64,000 nt of DNA from Dongia deserti (GTDB taxonomy: Bacteria; Pseudomonadota; Alphaproteobacteria; Dongiales; Dongiaceae). The notes below the pieces were generated by a model. It did no database searches. It saw only the letters and a list, made by a program, of their open reading frames with translations, and was not told the DNA's origin. This document shows, piece by piece, positions 40,881 to 48,678 of this stretch (position 1 is its first letter; each line of letters opens with the position of its first letter). The stretch covers positions 186,001 through 250,000 of the forward strand of contig NZ_QORW01000009.1 of assembly GCF_003574735.1 (NCBI RefSeq), given 5' to 3'. Both the position numbers and the translations under genes were made by a program.

Positions 40881-40899
40881 GCTGTCAAGTTCTGACAGC
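40881..40899. promoter_or_regulatory. Perfect dyad at the GST promoter
   Basis: GCTGTCA-AGTTC-TGACAGC has 7-base perfect arms and a 5-base centre. Its left arm, read on the minus strand, is TTGACAGC, a good -35 element for the GST gene. It lies 46 bases from the GST ATG. It may be a repressor or MerR-type site. Confidence 0.55.
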
Positions 40900-40945
40900 A
40901 GATGGCGGTGTCCCAGTTCAAATTCCTCGAAGAGCGATGATCCAC

Positions 40946-40976
40946 TTGACCTGACCCTTGGGGCTGGCTCGATAAG
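40946..40976 (+). promoter_or_regulatory. MerR-type promoter for the MerR/P-loop gene
   Basis: TTGACC (40946-40951) and GATAAG (40971-40976) are separated by 19 bases, the overlong spacer that MerR-family activators require. The core spacer CTGACCCTTGGGGCTGG holds an imperfect dyad. The GTG start lies 30 bases further. This supports autoregulation. Confidence 0.5.
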
Positions 40977-41005
40977 GACAGGGACCAACGGAGAAGGGGT
41001 GATTC

Positions 41006-42037
41006 GTGAGCCCAGCCAGGAGTCTTAGTCCCTCGCAAGCGGCGTCCAAACTTGGTGTCTCAGCCAAGGCACTGCGACTTTACGAGCAGCGCGGTCTGAT
41101 CGTGCCGGAGCGGACTTCGGCGGGATGGCGAACTTACGGCCCTGCCGAGATGGCACGGGCTGCCGAAATCGTATCGCTGCGGGCGTTAGGGCTCAGTCTC
41201 GCGCAAGTGGCGCGCGTGCTCGGTGGCGATCCTAGCGACTTGGAAGCCGGTTTGGCGGCGCATGAGGCATGCCTTCACGTTCAGGCGCAGCAGATTGCCA
41301 GCACCTTGGAGAAGGTGCGCCGCATTCGGTCCGATCTCGCGCGTGGGCAGGCGCCAGCCTCCGCAGAATTAGCCCATGTCATCGATACCCGCGCCCACCT
41401 CACGGTTTCCTTTGATCTTCCCTGGCCTTGGGGCGGCGAGATGTTCGAGCTACGCGATATCCGGCCGCTGAATTACATCACCGGCCCGCTCGGCAGCGGC
41501 AAGACGCGGTTGGCCAAGCGCCTGGCCGAAACGCTTCCCGAAACTGGATTCCTTGGCTTGGAGCGGTTGGCCGACAGCGCGAAAGCGCGTTCTCATCTCG
41601 ACGCCGATGCGGCACTGAAAGCACGTGTCGAACGAGTCCTGGCTTGGCTCATCGACGATGGCGCTCAGAGGTCAGATGCCTTGATTGCTCTAGTCGTGGC
41701 ATTGGAGGCGGAAGCGCCGAGAGTGCTTGTCATCGACATGGTCGAGCAGGATTTGGAGCAAACGACTCAAATGGCTCTTATTGCCCACTTGCGCCTGAGG
41801 ATGCGGAAGGATCGTGCTCTATTTCTCCTGACCCGCTCGTCGTCAATTCTGGACCTGGATGCTGTCGGCGGTGGCGAGACAATCTTACTGTGCCCAGCCA
41901 ACCATAGTCCGCCAATGTGCGTTACTCCCTATCGGGGGAGCCCGGGTTACGAAGCCGTTGCCACCTGCCTCGCCGCTCCCGAGGTCAGGGCCAGAACGGC
42001 CGGTGTCATAGCGTGGCGACCCGACGCGATCGGATAA
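41006..42037 (+). CDS. MerR-family HTH fused to a P-loop ATPase
   Basis: A 343-residue protein. Residues about 5-75 are a MerR HTH (AASKLGVSAKALRLYEQRGLI, ERTSAGWRTYGPAEMARAA, LGLSLAQVARVLGG). From about residue 150 it has a Walker A motif, YITGPLGSGKTRLAKRLAETL, an ABC/AAA-like Walker B candidate in APRVLVIDMVEQDLE, and LFLLTRSSSILDLDAV near the end. It is thus a ligand-responsive regulator with an ATP-binding output or sensor module. GTG at 41006 follows AAGGGG. Divergent from GST, with a dyad in the promoter region. Confidence 0.83.
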   Translation: MSPARSLSPSQAASKLGVSAKALRLYEQRGLIVPERTSAGWRTYGPAEMARAAEIVSLRALGLSLAQVARVLGGDPSDLEAGLAAHEACLHVQAQQIASTLEKVRRIRSDLARGQAPASAELAHVIDTRAHLTVSFDLPWPWGGEMFELRDIRPLNYITGPLGSGKTRLAKRLAETLPETGFLGLERLADSAKARSHLDADAALKARVERVLAWLIDDGAQRSDALIALVVALEAEAPRVLVIDMVEQDLEQTTQMALIAHLRLRMRKDRALFLLTRSSSILDLDAVGGGETILLCPANHSPPMCVTPYRGSPGYEAVATCLAAPEVRARTAGVIAWRPDAIG

Positions 42038-42114
42038 GCAGCCCGAACGCCCCTCATTGGGCGGCAGCGATCCACATGCGATTGCTGGAACTGGATCGTC
42101 GCACGTGCCCTTGC

Positions 42115-43941
42115 CTACTCCGCCGCCTTTTTCTCCTCCAGCCGCAGCAGCTCCTTGAGCTCGGCTTCGTCCAGTGTCTCCTTCTCCAGCAGGCGCTTGG
42201 CCGCGCGCTCGAGGGCGGCGCGATGGCGCGTCAGAATCGCGACCGCGCGCTCGAAGGCCTGATCGACGATCTTGCGCACCTGCCGGTCGATCGCCGTCGC
42301 GGTGTCGTCCGAAAAGTCGCGCTCGCGCGGGCCGGCGAGCAGCGGGTTGGGGCTGAGCAAGGAGCGCTGGTCCTTCTCCAGCGCCACATGGCCCAACTCC
42401 TCCGACATGCCATATCGCGTCACCATGGCACGCGCGGTATCGGTCGCCTTGCCGAGGTCGTCCGCCGCGCCGGTGGAGAGATGCTTGAAGATGATCCACT
42501 CAGCGGCCCGCCCACCCAGCAGCACGGCCATCTTGTTCTCCAGCTCCTCCCGCGTCATCAGGAAGCGATCCTCGGTCGGGCGCTGCACCGTGTAACCCAG
42601 AGCGCCGATGCCGCGCGGAATGATCGAGACCTTGTGGATCAGGTCGGTGCCGGGCAGGGTGCTCGCGACCAGCGCATGGCCGAGCTCGTGATGCGCGACG
42701 ATCTCGCGCTCGCGTGGATTGAGCAGGCGGTTGCGCTTCTCGAGGCCGGCCACGATGCGCTCCACGGCGTTCGTGAAATCCTCCATCGTGACCTCTGCCG
42801 CGCCGCGCCGGGTCGCCAGCAAGGTCGCCTCGTTCACCAGGTTGGCGAGATCCGCGCCGGTGAAGCCGGGCGTGAGGGCCGCGATCTTCTCCGCATCCAC
42901 ATCAGCGGCCAGCCTGGCCTTCTTGAGATGCACGCCGAGAATCGCGATGCGCCCCGTCTTGTCCGGCCGGTCGACCAGCACCTGTCGGTCGAAGCGGCCG
43001 GCGCGCAGCAAGGCGGGATCCAATATCTCCGGCCGATTGGTGGCGGCGAGCAGCACCAGGCCGGTCGAGGAATCGAACCCGTCCAGCTCCGCCAGCAGCT
43101 GGTTCAAGGTCTGCTCCTTCTCGTCATGGCCGCCGTAGGGGCCGAGGCCGCGCGCTCGCCCGAGCGCATCGAGCTCGTCGATAAAGATGATCGCCGGCGC
43201 CCTGCCGCGCGCCTGCTCGAACAGGTCGCGGACGCGCGCGGCGCCGACACCCACGAACATCTCCACGAACTCCGAGCCGGAGATGAAGAGGAACGGCACT
43301 TTCGCCTCCCCGGCGACCGCCTTGGCCAGCAGCGTCTTGCCCGTGCCCGGCGGTCCGACCAGCAGGATGCCCTTGGGCATGCGCGCGCCGAGGCGGCCGT
43401 AGCTTTGCGGATCTTTCAGAAATGCGACGACTTCCTTCAGCTCGTCCTTGGCTTCGTCGACGCCGGCGACGTCGTCGAACTTCACGCCGGTGTCCGCTTC
43501 GACCAGCACCTTGACCTTGCTCTTGCCGATCTGCATCAGGCCGCCACCGAGCCTGCCTGCCATCCGGCGCATGGCATAGATCCAGATGCCGACGATGATC
43601 AGCGCCGGCAGCACCCAGGAGAGCAGGTCGGTGAAGAACGTGCTCTCGATCTGGCCAGTGACGCGCACGTCATGCTGCCGCAGCTGCTGCGCGAAGTCGG
43701 GCTCCACGCGGGTCGTGACGAATTCCTGCTTGCCGTTCTCCAGCGGCTCCTTCAGCCGCCCCTGGATATAGTTATCGGAGACGGAGACCTCCGCAACCTG
43801 GCCTTCCTCCAGGTAGCGCTCGAACTCGCTGTAGGGAATCTGCGCCACCTGCCGCACGGTGGAGATCGTGCTCTGCAGCAGCAGGATGCCGATCAGGGCA
43901 AGAACCCAGTAGCCGATCTGGAACTTGGTCTGTCGTGTCAT
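42115..43941 (-). CDS. ftsH: FtsH-family membrane AAA+ zinc metalloprotease
   Basis: A 608-residue protein: two membrane segments ([18 protein letters not shown] and [19 protein letters not shown]) flank a periplasmic domain. The AAA+ domain has Walker [19 protein letters not shown], Walker [16 protein letters not shown] and the pore-loop motif [17 protein letters not shown]; the protease has HHELGHALV as the zinc HExGH motif, with a third ligand in the DD of [14 protein letters not shown]. The ATG at 43941 ([12 protein letters not shown]) is used. Its context is not the usual tilS-ftsH-folP block, so it may be a second FtsH. A very long open frame on the opposite strand is an artefact. Confidence 0.94.
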   Translation of the reverse strand: MTRQTKFQIGYWVLALIGILLLQSTISTVRQVAQIPYSEFERYLEEGQVAEVSVSDNYIQGRLKEPLENGKQEFVTTRVEPDFAQQLRQHDVRVTGQIESTFFTDLLSWVLPALIIVGIWIYAMRRMAGRLGGGLMQIGKSKVKVLVEADTGVKFDDVAGVDEAKDELKEVVAFLKDPQSYGRLGARMPKGILLVGPPGTGKTLLAKAVAGEAKVPFLFISGSEFVEMFVGVGAARVRDLFEQARGRAPAIIFIDELDALGRARGLGPYGGHDEKEQTLNQLLAELDGFDSSTGLVLLAATNRPEILDPALLRAGRFDRQVLVDRPDKTGRIAILGVHLKKARLAADVDAEKIAALTPGFTGADLANLVNEATLLATRRGAAEVTMEDFTNAVERIVAGLEKRNRLLNPREREIVAHHELGHALVASTLPGTDLIHKVSIIPRGIGALGYTVQRPTEDRFLMTREELENKMAVLLGGRAAEWIIFKHLSTGAADDLGKATDTARAMVTRYGMSEELGHVALEKDQRSLLSPNPLLAGPRERDFSDDTATAIDRQVRKIVDQAFERAVAILTRHRAALERAAKRLLEKETLDEAELKELLRLEEKKAAE

Positions 43942-44061
43942 GGTGCACTCCGGAGGCTCACTCGCCTGCTTCCAGAAAACAGCCAGCCCACCCCTCGCGC
44001 TCCTGACAAACTTCGACAACAGGCCGCGTTAGGCTCCGCTCATCGGGATGGGAGGAGAGCC

Positions 44062-44559
44062 ATGGCTGGCGCGGCGCACGCGGCGGGCAAGACCGCATCC
44101 ACCAATGACGGGCGCAACGACTTCGATTTCTTCATCGGGAGCTGGACCTGCCGCCACCGGCGGCTGCGCACGCTTCTGAAGGGCGCGGACGATTGGTACG
44201 AGTTCCCGGGCACCTCGGTCGCGCGCAAGATCCTGGGCGGCATCGGCAATGTCGACGAGAACGAGTTTCCGACCCAGGGCTTCAGCGGCATGACCCTGCG
44301 CTTGTTCGACCCCGCGGAGCGCCGATGGGCGATCTATTGGGCGAACAGCGTGACAGGCCTGCTCTTCCCGCCGGTCTTCGGACGCTTCGAAAACGGGGAA
44401 GGCCGCTTCCATGGCGACGATGAGCACGAAGGCCAGCCGATCAAAGTCACGTACCTGTGGTCCCGCATCACGCCGAATTCATGCCGCTGGGAGCAGAGCT
44501 TCTCGCGCGACGGCAAGGCGTGGGAGACCAACTGGATCATGGAATTCACGCGGGCATAG
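44062..44559 (+). CDS. DUF1579-like small protein
   Basis: A 165-residue protein: NDFDFFIGSWTCRHRRLRTLL, then DWYEFPGTSVARKILGGIGNVDENEF (landmarks EFPGTSVARKI and NVDENEF), SGMTLRLFDPAERRWAIYW, GEGRFHGDDEHEGQPIKVTYLW and RWEQSFSRDGKAWETNWIMEF. The order FDFFxGxW...WxxxW...G.G.F.G....G fits a lipocalin-like DUF1579 fold that may bind a small ligand. The ATG at 44062 follows GGGAGGAGAG. It is divergent from ftsH. Function unknown. Confidence 0.82.
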   Translation: MAGAAHAAGKTASTNDGRNDFDFFIGSWTCRHRRLRTLLKGADDWYEFPGTSVARKILGGIGNVDENEFPTQGFSGMTLRLFDPAERRWAIYWANSVTGLLFPPVFGRFENGEGRFHGDDEHEGQPIKVTYLWSRITPNSCRWEQSFSRDGKAWETNWIMEFTRA

Positions 44560-44586
44560 GCATGCCTAAGCCGATTCCCCTCTTCC

Positions 44587-44689
44587 GTCATTGCCGGGCC
44601 GCCATGCAATGGCGAGACCCGGCGATCCAAGTTCTGGCGCAAAAGACAGCCACGGCGACTTGGATCGCCGGGTCAAGTCCGGCGATGAC
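44587..44689. repeat. Palindromic repeat, family A-like (variant)
   Basis: GTCATTGCCGGG at the left mirrors a degraded CCGGCGATGAC at the right, with inner arms ACCCGGCGATCCAAG and CTTGGATCGCCGGGT. This GTCAT-CGCCGG form is a variant known (from memory) to be widespread in alphaproteobacterial gaps. It lies between two genes that converge. Confidence 0.65.
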
Positions 44690-44714
44690 CGAAAGAGAAG
44701 CGACAGGCGGTCAC

Positions 44715-44882
44715 CTACTCCGCCGCGCGGATCTTTTCGCTGCTACTGCGTTCCAGCGAGGCCGTTCGTCGCCGCTCCTCTTCCGCATTCGCCTGCGGTG
44801 CCTTCTCGACTTGCTCCGGCGCGCGGCGTTGTGGTGCTGGGGTGTCGGTGATGACGTCGAAATCGTAGGTAACGGGCTTCAT
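44715..44882 (-). CDS. Small highly charged protein
   Basis: A 55-residue protein, MKPVTYDFDVITDTPAPQ then a helix rich in E, A and R (EQVEKAPQANAEEERRR, SLERSSSEKIRAAE). The ATG at 44882 is preceded by GAGGAG, a strong ribosome-binding site, so I regard it as real although nothing is recognisable. It is the first gene downstream of the candidate leader unit at 44941-45091, on the same strand. Confidence 0.55.
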   Translation of the reverse strand: MKPVTYDFDVITDTPAPQRRAPEQVEKAPQANAEEERRRTASLERSSSEKIRAAE

Positions 44883-44940
44883 GGCGGCTCCTCTTTCTGT
44901 TGAGCGCCGCCCGGTCATCTGATCGTCATTCGCTGGAGGG

Positions 44941-44975
44941 GTCCAAAACGAAAGGCCGCCGGATGCGGGCGGCCT
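44941..44975 (-). terminator. Rho-independent terminator (minus strand)
   Basis: Arms AGGCCGCC (44953-44960) and GGCGGCCT (44968-44975) with a 7-base loop form a strong 8-pair stem. On the minus strand the stem is followed by TTTCGTTTTGG, a T-rich run. It ends transcripts from the small frame at 45005-45091 about 30 bases after its stop. Confidence 0.75.
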
Positions 44976-45004
44976 CGTCTGGATCAATCTCGGGTGCGCG
45001 ATCC

Positions 45005-45091
45005 CTAGGCCGCTGGCATGTACCAGCGGTACCAAAATCGCTGCCCCAGCGGATTCAAGATCTGCGGGGCGAGGGTCGGGATCAATCGCAT
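45005..45091 (-). CDS. Possible 28-residue small protein or leader peptide with a Trp/Tyr/Phe run
   Basis: ATG at 45091 to TAG at 45005 encodes a 28-residue peptide whose end reads LGQRFWYRWYMPAA, with F, W, Y, R, W, Y in six consecutive residues. AAGG lies seven bases before the ATG. A strong terminator follows 30 bases after the stop, and another gene of the same strand 60 bases after the terminator. The layout resembles an aromatic-amino-acid leader-peptide attenuator, but the gene beyond it is not a biosynthesis gene, so it may simply be a small protein. Confidence 0.4.
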   Translation of the reverse strand: MRLIPTLAPQILNPLGQRFWYRWYMPAA

Positions 45092-45193
45092 GAGGCAACC
45101 TTAGGAGATTTCATGGTTGAGCGCAAGAACCGGAGCGTCGCCCGGTGGGGCGTTCAGCATAGTCGTTCCGATAGGAACTCCGAGGAGCGCACC

Positions 45194-45655
45194 ATGCAAT
45201 TCCGCATTTCCGGCCTGCCCGCCGAGCCGTTTCAGCACCTGTTCGGCCTGAGCGATGAAGACCTGCGACGCCATGGCGCCGTGCGCCGGATCGCGGAGAA
45301 CAGCGGCTATCCCTGCCGCGTCAGCCTGACCGACGCCCAGGCGGGCGACGAGGTGATCCTGGTCAATTACGAACATCAGGATGCCGATACGCCCTACCGT
45401 TCGCGCCACGCCGTCTATGTGCGCCACGGCGAGACGCGCTACGACAAGGTCGGCGAGATCCCCGAGCAATTGCGCAAGCGCCTGCTCTCCGTGCGCGCGT
45501 TCGACGAGAGCGGCATGATGGTCGATGCCGACGTGATCGAAGGCCGCCTGCTCGAGGAGATGATCGGCCGCTTCTTCGCCAACGATGCGGTGGCGTATCT
45601 CCACCTGCATTACGCGCGGCCGGGCTGCTATGCAGCGCGGGTCGATCGCGGCTAG
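45194..45655 (+). CDS. DUF1203 protein
   Basis: A 153-residue protein, MQFRISGLPAEPFQHLFGLSDEDL then RIAENSGYPCRVSLTDAQAGDEVILVNYEHQ (landmarks GYPCRVSLTDAQAGDEV and LVNYEHQ), YRSRHAVYVRHGE and VDADVIEGRLLEEMIGRFF. This is the DUF1203 pattern; the PCR and HAV(Y/F)V motifs suggest a small enzyme or ligand-binding fold of unknown role. The ATG at 45194 follows GAGGAG, so the longer frame is not used. Its stop overlaps that of the convergent HWE kinase gene. Confidence 0.88.
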   Translation: MQFRISGLPAEPFQHLFGLSDEDLRRHGAVRRIAENSGYPCRVSLTDAQAGDEVILVNYEHQDADTPYRSRHAVYVRHGETRYDKVGEIPEQLRKRLLSVRAFDESGMMVDADVIEGRLLEEMIGRFFANDAVAYLHLHYARPGCYAARVDRG

Positions 45656-46983
45656 TCGATAGCGTAGGTGGCCTGGCGTGGCAGGACGGAGTTCGCCGGC
45701 GCGAACAGGGCCCAGCTGATGCCGCTCGGATGAAAGATCAGGGTCGAGTGTCCGTCCAAGGCGAATGAGACGAGCTGCTCCAGCACCTTGCGGCCGAAGC
45801 CGCTGGAGACGACCTCGTGCACGTTGGGCCCGCCTTCTTCGCGCCATTCGAACTGGAACTCGCTGGCCTTGCCGTGCGCACCGGCCGGCACCAGCGACCA
45901 GCTGATCGTCGCCTTGCCGTTCGGCGCGCCGAGGGCGCCGTATTTGATCGAGTTGGTCGCGAGCTCATAGAGCGCCATGCCGATATACTGCACCGCCGTG
46001 GACGAGATCATGATCGGCGCGCCCAGGATCTCGCAGCGCGCACCGACCCCGAACGGCTCCAGCTGCGTGCGCACCACAGCGTCGATCGTAGCGCCTTCCC
46101 ACCTGGTGTTCACCAGCAGGTCTTGCGAGCGCGCCATCGCGCGCAGGCGAGCCTCCAGTTCTTCCACCAGTTTTTCGGGCTGTGCACTCTTGGCCGTCTC
46201 GCGCAGCACCGCCGCGATCACCGCATACTGGTTCTTGGCCCGATGCGACACCTCGCGCAGCAGCAGCGCGATGCGCGTCTCGTTCTCCTTGCGGGCGGTG
46301 ATGTCCTGGGTGACGCCGGTCATGTGCCGCGTCGCCTTGTCGACCACGGCGCGATAGGTTTGCAGCCAGACGGTCCTGCCATCCGGCCGGGTGAAGCGGA
46401 ACTCATCCACCGGCGCCATCTCCGCCTCGCCGGCCAGGTAGGCGCGCAGGCGCGACATGCGCGGCAGGTCGTCGGGATGCACCCGCGCGAGGTAGTCGTC
46501 GATCGACGGCGGCGTATCAGGATCCAGGCCCGTCACGTCGTAGAAGGTCCGGTCCCAGCGAACCTCCTGCCCGATCCACTCCCAGGTCCCGGCATTCGCG
46601 GCGCGTAGCGCGAGACTGAGCCGCTCGCGCTCCGCCCTCAGCCGCCCGATCGCATTGTCCAGCAAGTCGACAATGAAGATGATGAGCCCGCTGGTGGCGA
46701 GATAGCCCGCGACCTGCACCAAGCCCCAGCCGCTGCCCGGCAGCGCGAATTGCGGTTGCAGGAAGAACGGCGCGGCGAGGCCCGTCGCAACCAGGGCCAG
46801 CAGACCGGCAGCACGGCCGCCGACAAACGCGCTGAGCAAAACGGCTGAAAAGAAGGTGAGGAACGGCGGCAATTCCGGAAGCGCGGCGCGCGCCGCGATG
46901 GCGCCGGCGACCAGCACCGCCGCTGCGGCCAGACCAAGCGCACGATGCCGCCGTAGGCGCGGCAGCCGCCGTTCGATCCACAT
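45652..46983 (-). CDS. HWE-family sensor histidine kinase with PAS domain
   Basis: A 443-residue kinase. The N-terminal part has about four hydrophobic segments (ALGLAAAAVLVAGAIAARAAL, LTFFSAVLLSAFVGGRAAGLLALVATGL and others, a MASE/DUF4118-like membrane sensor), then a PAS fold (WEWIGQEVRWDRTFYDVTGLD, DEFRFTRPDGRTVWLQ), and an HWE kinase core with the phospho-histidine in LREVSHRAKNQYAVIAAVL and the ATP site in ALYELATNSIKYGALG. HWE kinases are common in alphaproteobacteria and often feed general-stress or light signalling. The ATG at 46983 follows GGGGGGAG. No response regulator is adjacent. Confidence 0.93.
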   Translation of the reverse strand: MWIERRLPRLRRHRALGLAAAAVLVAGAIAARAALPELPPFLTFFSAVLLSAFVGGRAAGLLALVATGLAAPFFLQPQFALPGSGWGLVQVAGYLATSGLIIFIVDLLDNAIGRLRAERERLSLALRAANAGTWEWIGQEVRWDRTFYDVTGLDPDTPPSIDDYLARVHPDDLPRMSRLRAYLAGEAEMAPVDEFRFTRPDGRTVWLQTYRAVVDKATRHMTGVTQDITARKENETRIALLLREVSHRAKNQYAVIAAVLRETAKSAQPEKLVEELEARLRAMARSQDLLVNTRWEGATIDAVVRTQLEPFGVGARCEILGAPIMISSTAVQYIGMALYELATNSIKYGALGAPNGKATISWSLVPAGAHGKASEFQFEWREEGGPNVHEVVSSGFGRKVLEQLVSFALDGHSTLIFHPSGISWALFAPANSVLPRQATYAID

Positions 46984-47215
46984 GCTCCCCCCACTCCCCG
47001 GAAGGCCGATGCTAGTGCGTGGATGGCTGCGGCGTAAAGCGGTTTGGCACCAGGCGGGCGGGCGCGGCGCAGCACCCAACGCACCGGGCTGCCAAAGGAT
47101 CCTAGGATCGCAAAGGTGCCGGCCGCACCGAATCTTGGACCCCCCGAGGACTTGAAGCCGCACGCCGCCTGACGCCATGCTAGCATTTTGGACTGCCGCA
47201 TCTGGAAAGGTGCAG

Positions 47216-47581
47216 ATGATGCCCAGACCTTATTCCCTCTCCTGCCACTGCGGCGCGATCAAGCTGGAAGTCGATGCCGAGCTCGCCGGCCTGGAGGAGT
47301 GCAATTGCTCGACGTGCGCGCGCTCCGGCTTTCTGCACTGGAGCGTGCCGATGGAGTCCGTCCGTCTCGTCACGCAGAAGCGCAACATCTCCACGTATCT
47401 GTGGCGCGATGCCGGTGGCGGTCATCAATTCTGCCCGACCTGCGGGACGGGTTTGATGCGCACCGGTTATCGCGATCGCATCTCCATCAATGCACGCTGC
47501 ATCGAAGGGATCGACGTCTTCACGCTGGAAGTCAAACGCTATGACGGGCGCACCTTGATGCCGCCGGGCCCTACCATGTAG
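47216..47581 (+). CDS. GFA-family (glutathione-dependent formaldehyde-activating-like) protein
   Basis: A 121-residue zinc protein: SCHCGAIKLEVDAELAG, ECNCSTCARSGFLHWSVP and HQFCPTCGTGLMRTG give the paired CxC and CxxC zinc motifs of the GFA/DUF636 family. Members bind glutathione or act in formaldehyde detoxification; the physiological role here is not fixed. Two adjacent ATGs at 47216 and 47219 are possible starts after AAGG. It faces the HWE kinase across 232 bases without further features. Confidence 0.92.
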   Translation: MMPRPYSLSCHCGAIKLEVDAELAGLEECNCSTCARSGFLHWSVPMESVRLVTQKRNISTYLWRDAGGGHQFCPTCGTGLMRTGYRDRISINARCIEGIDVFTLEVKRYDGRTLMPPGPTM

Positions 47582-47616
47582 CGGCTTCTGCGCCGCGGTT
47601 CGCGTTCGCCTGGCTC

Positions 47617-48129
47617 TTAGTCTTGCAGGGTCAATTCGAAAAAGACGAGCCAATCCTTCACGTCATCCGGCAGCGCGTAATAGGGCGCGATGCGTTGGAA
47701 GCCGGCGCTCTCATAGAGCCGCATGGCTTCGCGCTGCCGTTTGCTGGTATCGAGCCGCATCCGCCGATAGCCTGCATCGCGTGCTTCCGCGATGATACGC
47801 GTCGCCAGGGCGCGACCGATGCCCGTGCCGCGAAAGGAAGCGGGCACGAACATGCGTTTCATTTCGCAAACCCCATCGCCCAGGTCACGCAATGCGACGC
47901 AGCCGGCCGCTTGACCATCCTGATAGGCGATCAGCAAGCGGCCCTGCGGCCGCGCATATTTGCCCGGCAGCCCCTCTAGCTCCTGATCGAAGGCGCGCCG
48001 GTCAAAGTAGCGCTCGATCAAAGTGACGTCCTCGACATGCCGCTCGTGATGCCACGCCACAAAGGCGCGCATCAGCGAGCGGACGTCGTCCAGCTCTCTC
48101 GGAGTCACCGCTTCACGAATCAGGGCCAT
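47617..48129 (-). CDS. GNAT-family N-acetyltransferase
   Basis: A 170-residue acetyltransferase. The acetyl-CoA binding motif is RGTGIGRALATRII after FVPASF, preceded by GCVALRDLGDGVCEMKRMF and followed by YRRMRLDTSKRQREAMRLYESAGFQ, the usual GNAT order. ATG at 48129 gives MALIREAVTPREL; a longer frame adds five residues. Substrate unknown; no adjacent toxin or antibiotic gene. It is convergent with the GFA gene. Confidence 0.92.
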   Translation of the reverse strand: MALIREAVTPRELDDVRSLMRAFVAWHHERHVEDVTLIERYFDRRAFDQELEGLPGKYARPQGRLLIAYQDGQAAGCVALRDLGDGVCEMKRMFVPASFRGTGIGRALATRIIAEARDAGYRRMRLDTSKRQREAMRLYESAGFQRIAPYYALPDDVKDWLVFFELTLQD

Positions 48130-48162
48130 CGCACGATGCTCCAAGCCGGGCGGAACAATCGG

Positions 48163-48441
48163 TCACGGCCGATAGAAATAGGGGTCGAGAACCCGGACTT
48201 CGGTGATCTTGCCCACCGGCAGGTTGTTCTTGGCACCAACCCGGCGGATCGCTTCCGGATTGGGCGCGTCATAGACGCAATAGGTGCGCCGGTTGTTGTC
48301 GGTGCTGACATAGGTATGAATCCAGGTCACGCCGTCCGACAAGTTGACGTCGATGACGCCAGCCATGGCCTTGGCGCCATCGGCATTGACGGGCACGTTC
48401 AGTCCGTCGGGAAATTCACGCTCCACCACATAGCGAGGCAT
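48163..48441 (-). CDS. DUF4242 protein
   Basis: A 92-residue protein: MPRYVVEREFPDGLNVPV, then VTWIHTYVSTDNNRRTYCVYDA and PEAIRRVGAKNNLPVGKITEV. This is the DUF4242 pattern (a small ferredoxin-like-fold protein, also called nickel-binding-like, with TYCVYDAPxxExxRxxxxxxxLP). The ATG at 48441 has AGGGGTGAAG upstream, so the longer frame to 48549 is not used. It lies 34 bases upstream of the GNAT gene on the same strand and may be cotranscribed with it. Confidence 0.88.
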   Translation of the reverse strand: MPRYVVEREFPDGLNVPVNADGAKAMAGVIDVNLSDGVTWIHTYVSTDNNRRTYCVYDAPNPEAIRRVGAKNNLPVGKITEVRVLDPYFYRP

Positions 48442-48574
48442 GTGCTTCACCCCTGCAAAAAAGTCTCCGGGCAATTCCGGTGCCGCGTACCCTAGCGAAG
48501 GCGCATCTCGGACAAATCGGGAGAGTTCCCTATTTTTTCGGCCCCACACGTCTAACTCCCTTTCCGGCGGGCAT

Positions 48575-48625
48575 TAAGCGCACAGTGAGCCCCTTTCCCC
48601 CTTGTGAGCGAAGGTTGGGATGGGG
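48575..48625. repeat. Family B repeat fragment (copy 3)
   Basis: CAGTGAGCCCCTTTCCCCC and GCGAAGGTTGGGATGGGGGG match pieces of the family B arms seen at 11412 and 18913. It lies in the 237-base gap between the DUF4242 gene and the LuxR-type regulator, otherwise featureless. Confidence 0.5.
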
Positions 48626-48678
48626 GGTGCCGCCGCACCACGGCAGACAAGACGTGATGAATGGGTGGTTGGAGCGTG

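Noticed and set aside
41917-44559. An 880-codon open frame on the plus strand across the ftsH gene
   Set aside because: It is antisense to ftsH. Only its last 165 codons (from 44062) have gene-like features and a ribosome-binding site; the rest is His/Arg-rich shadow sequence.
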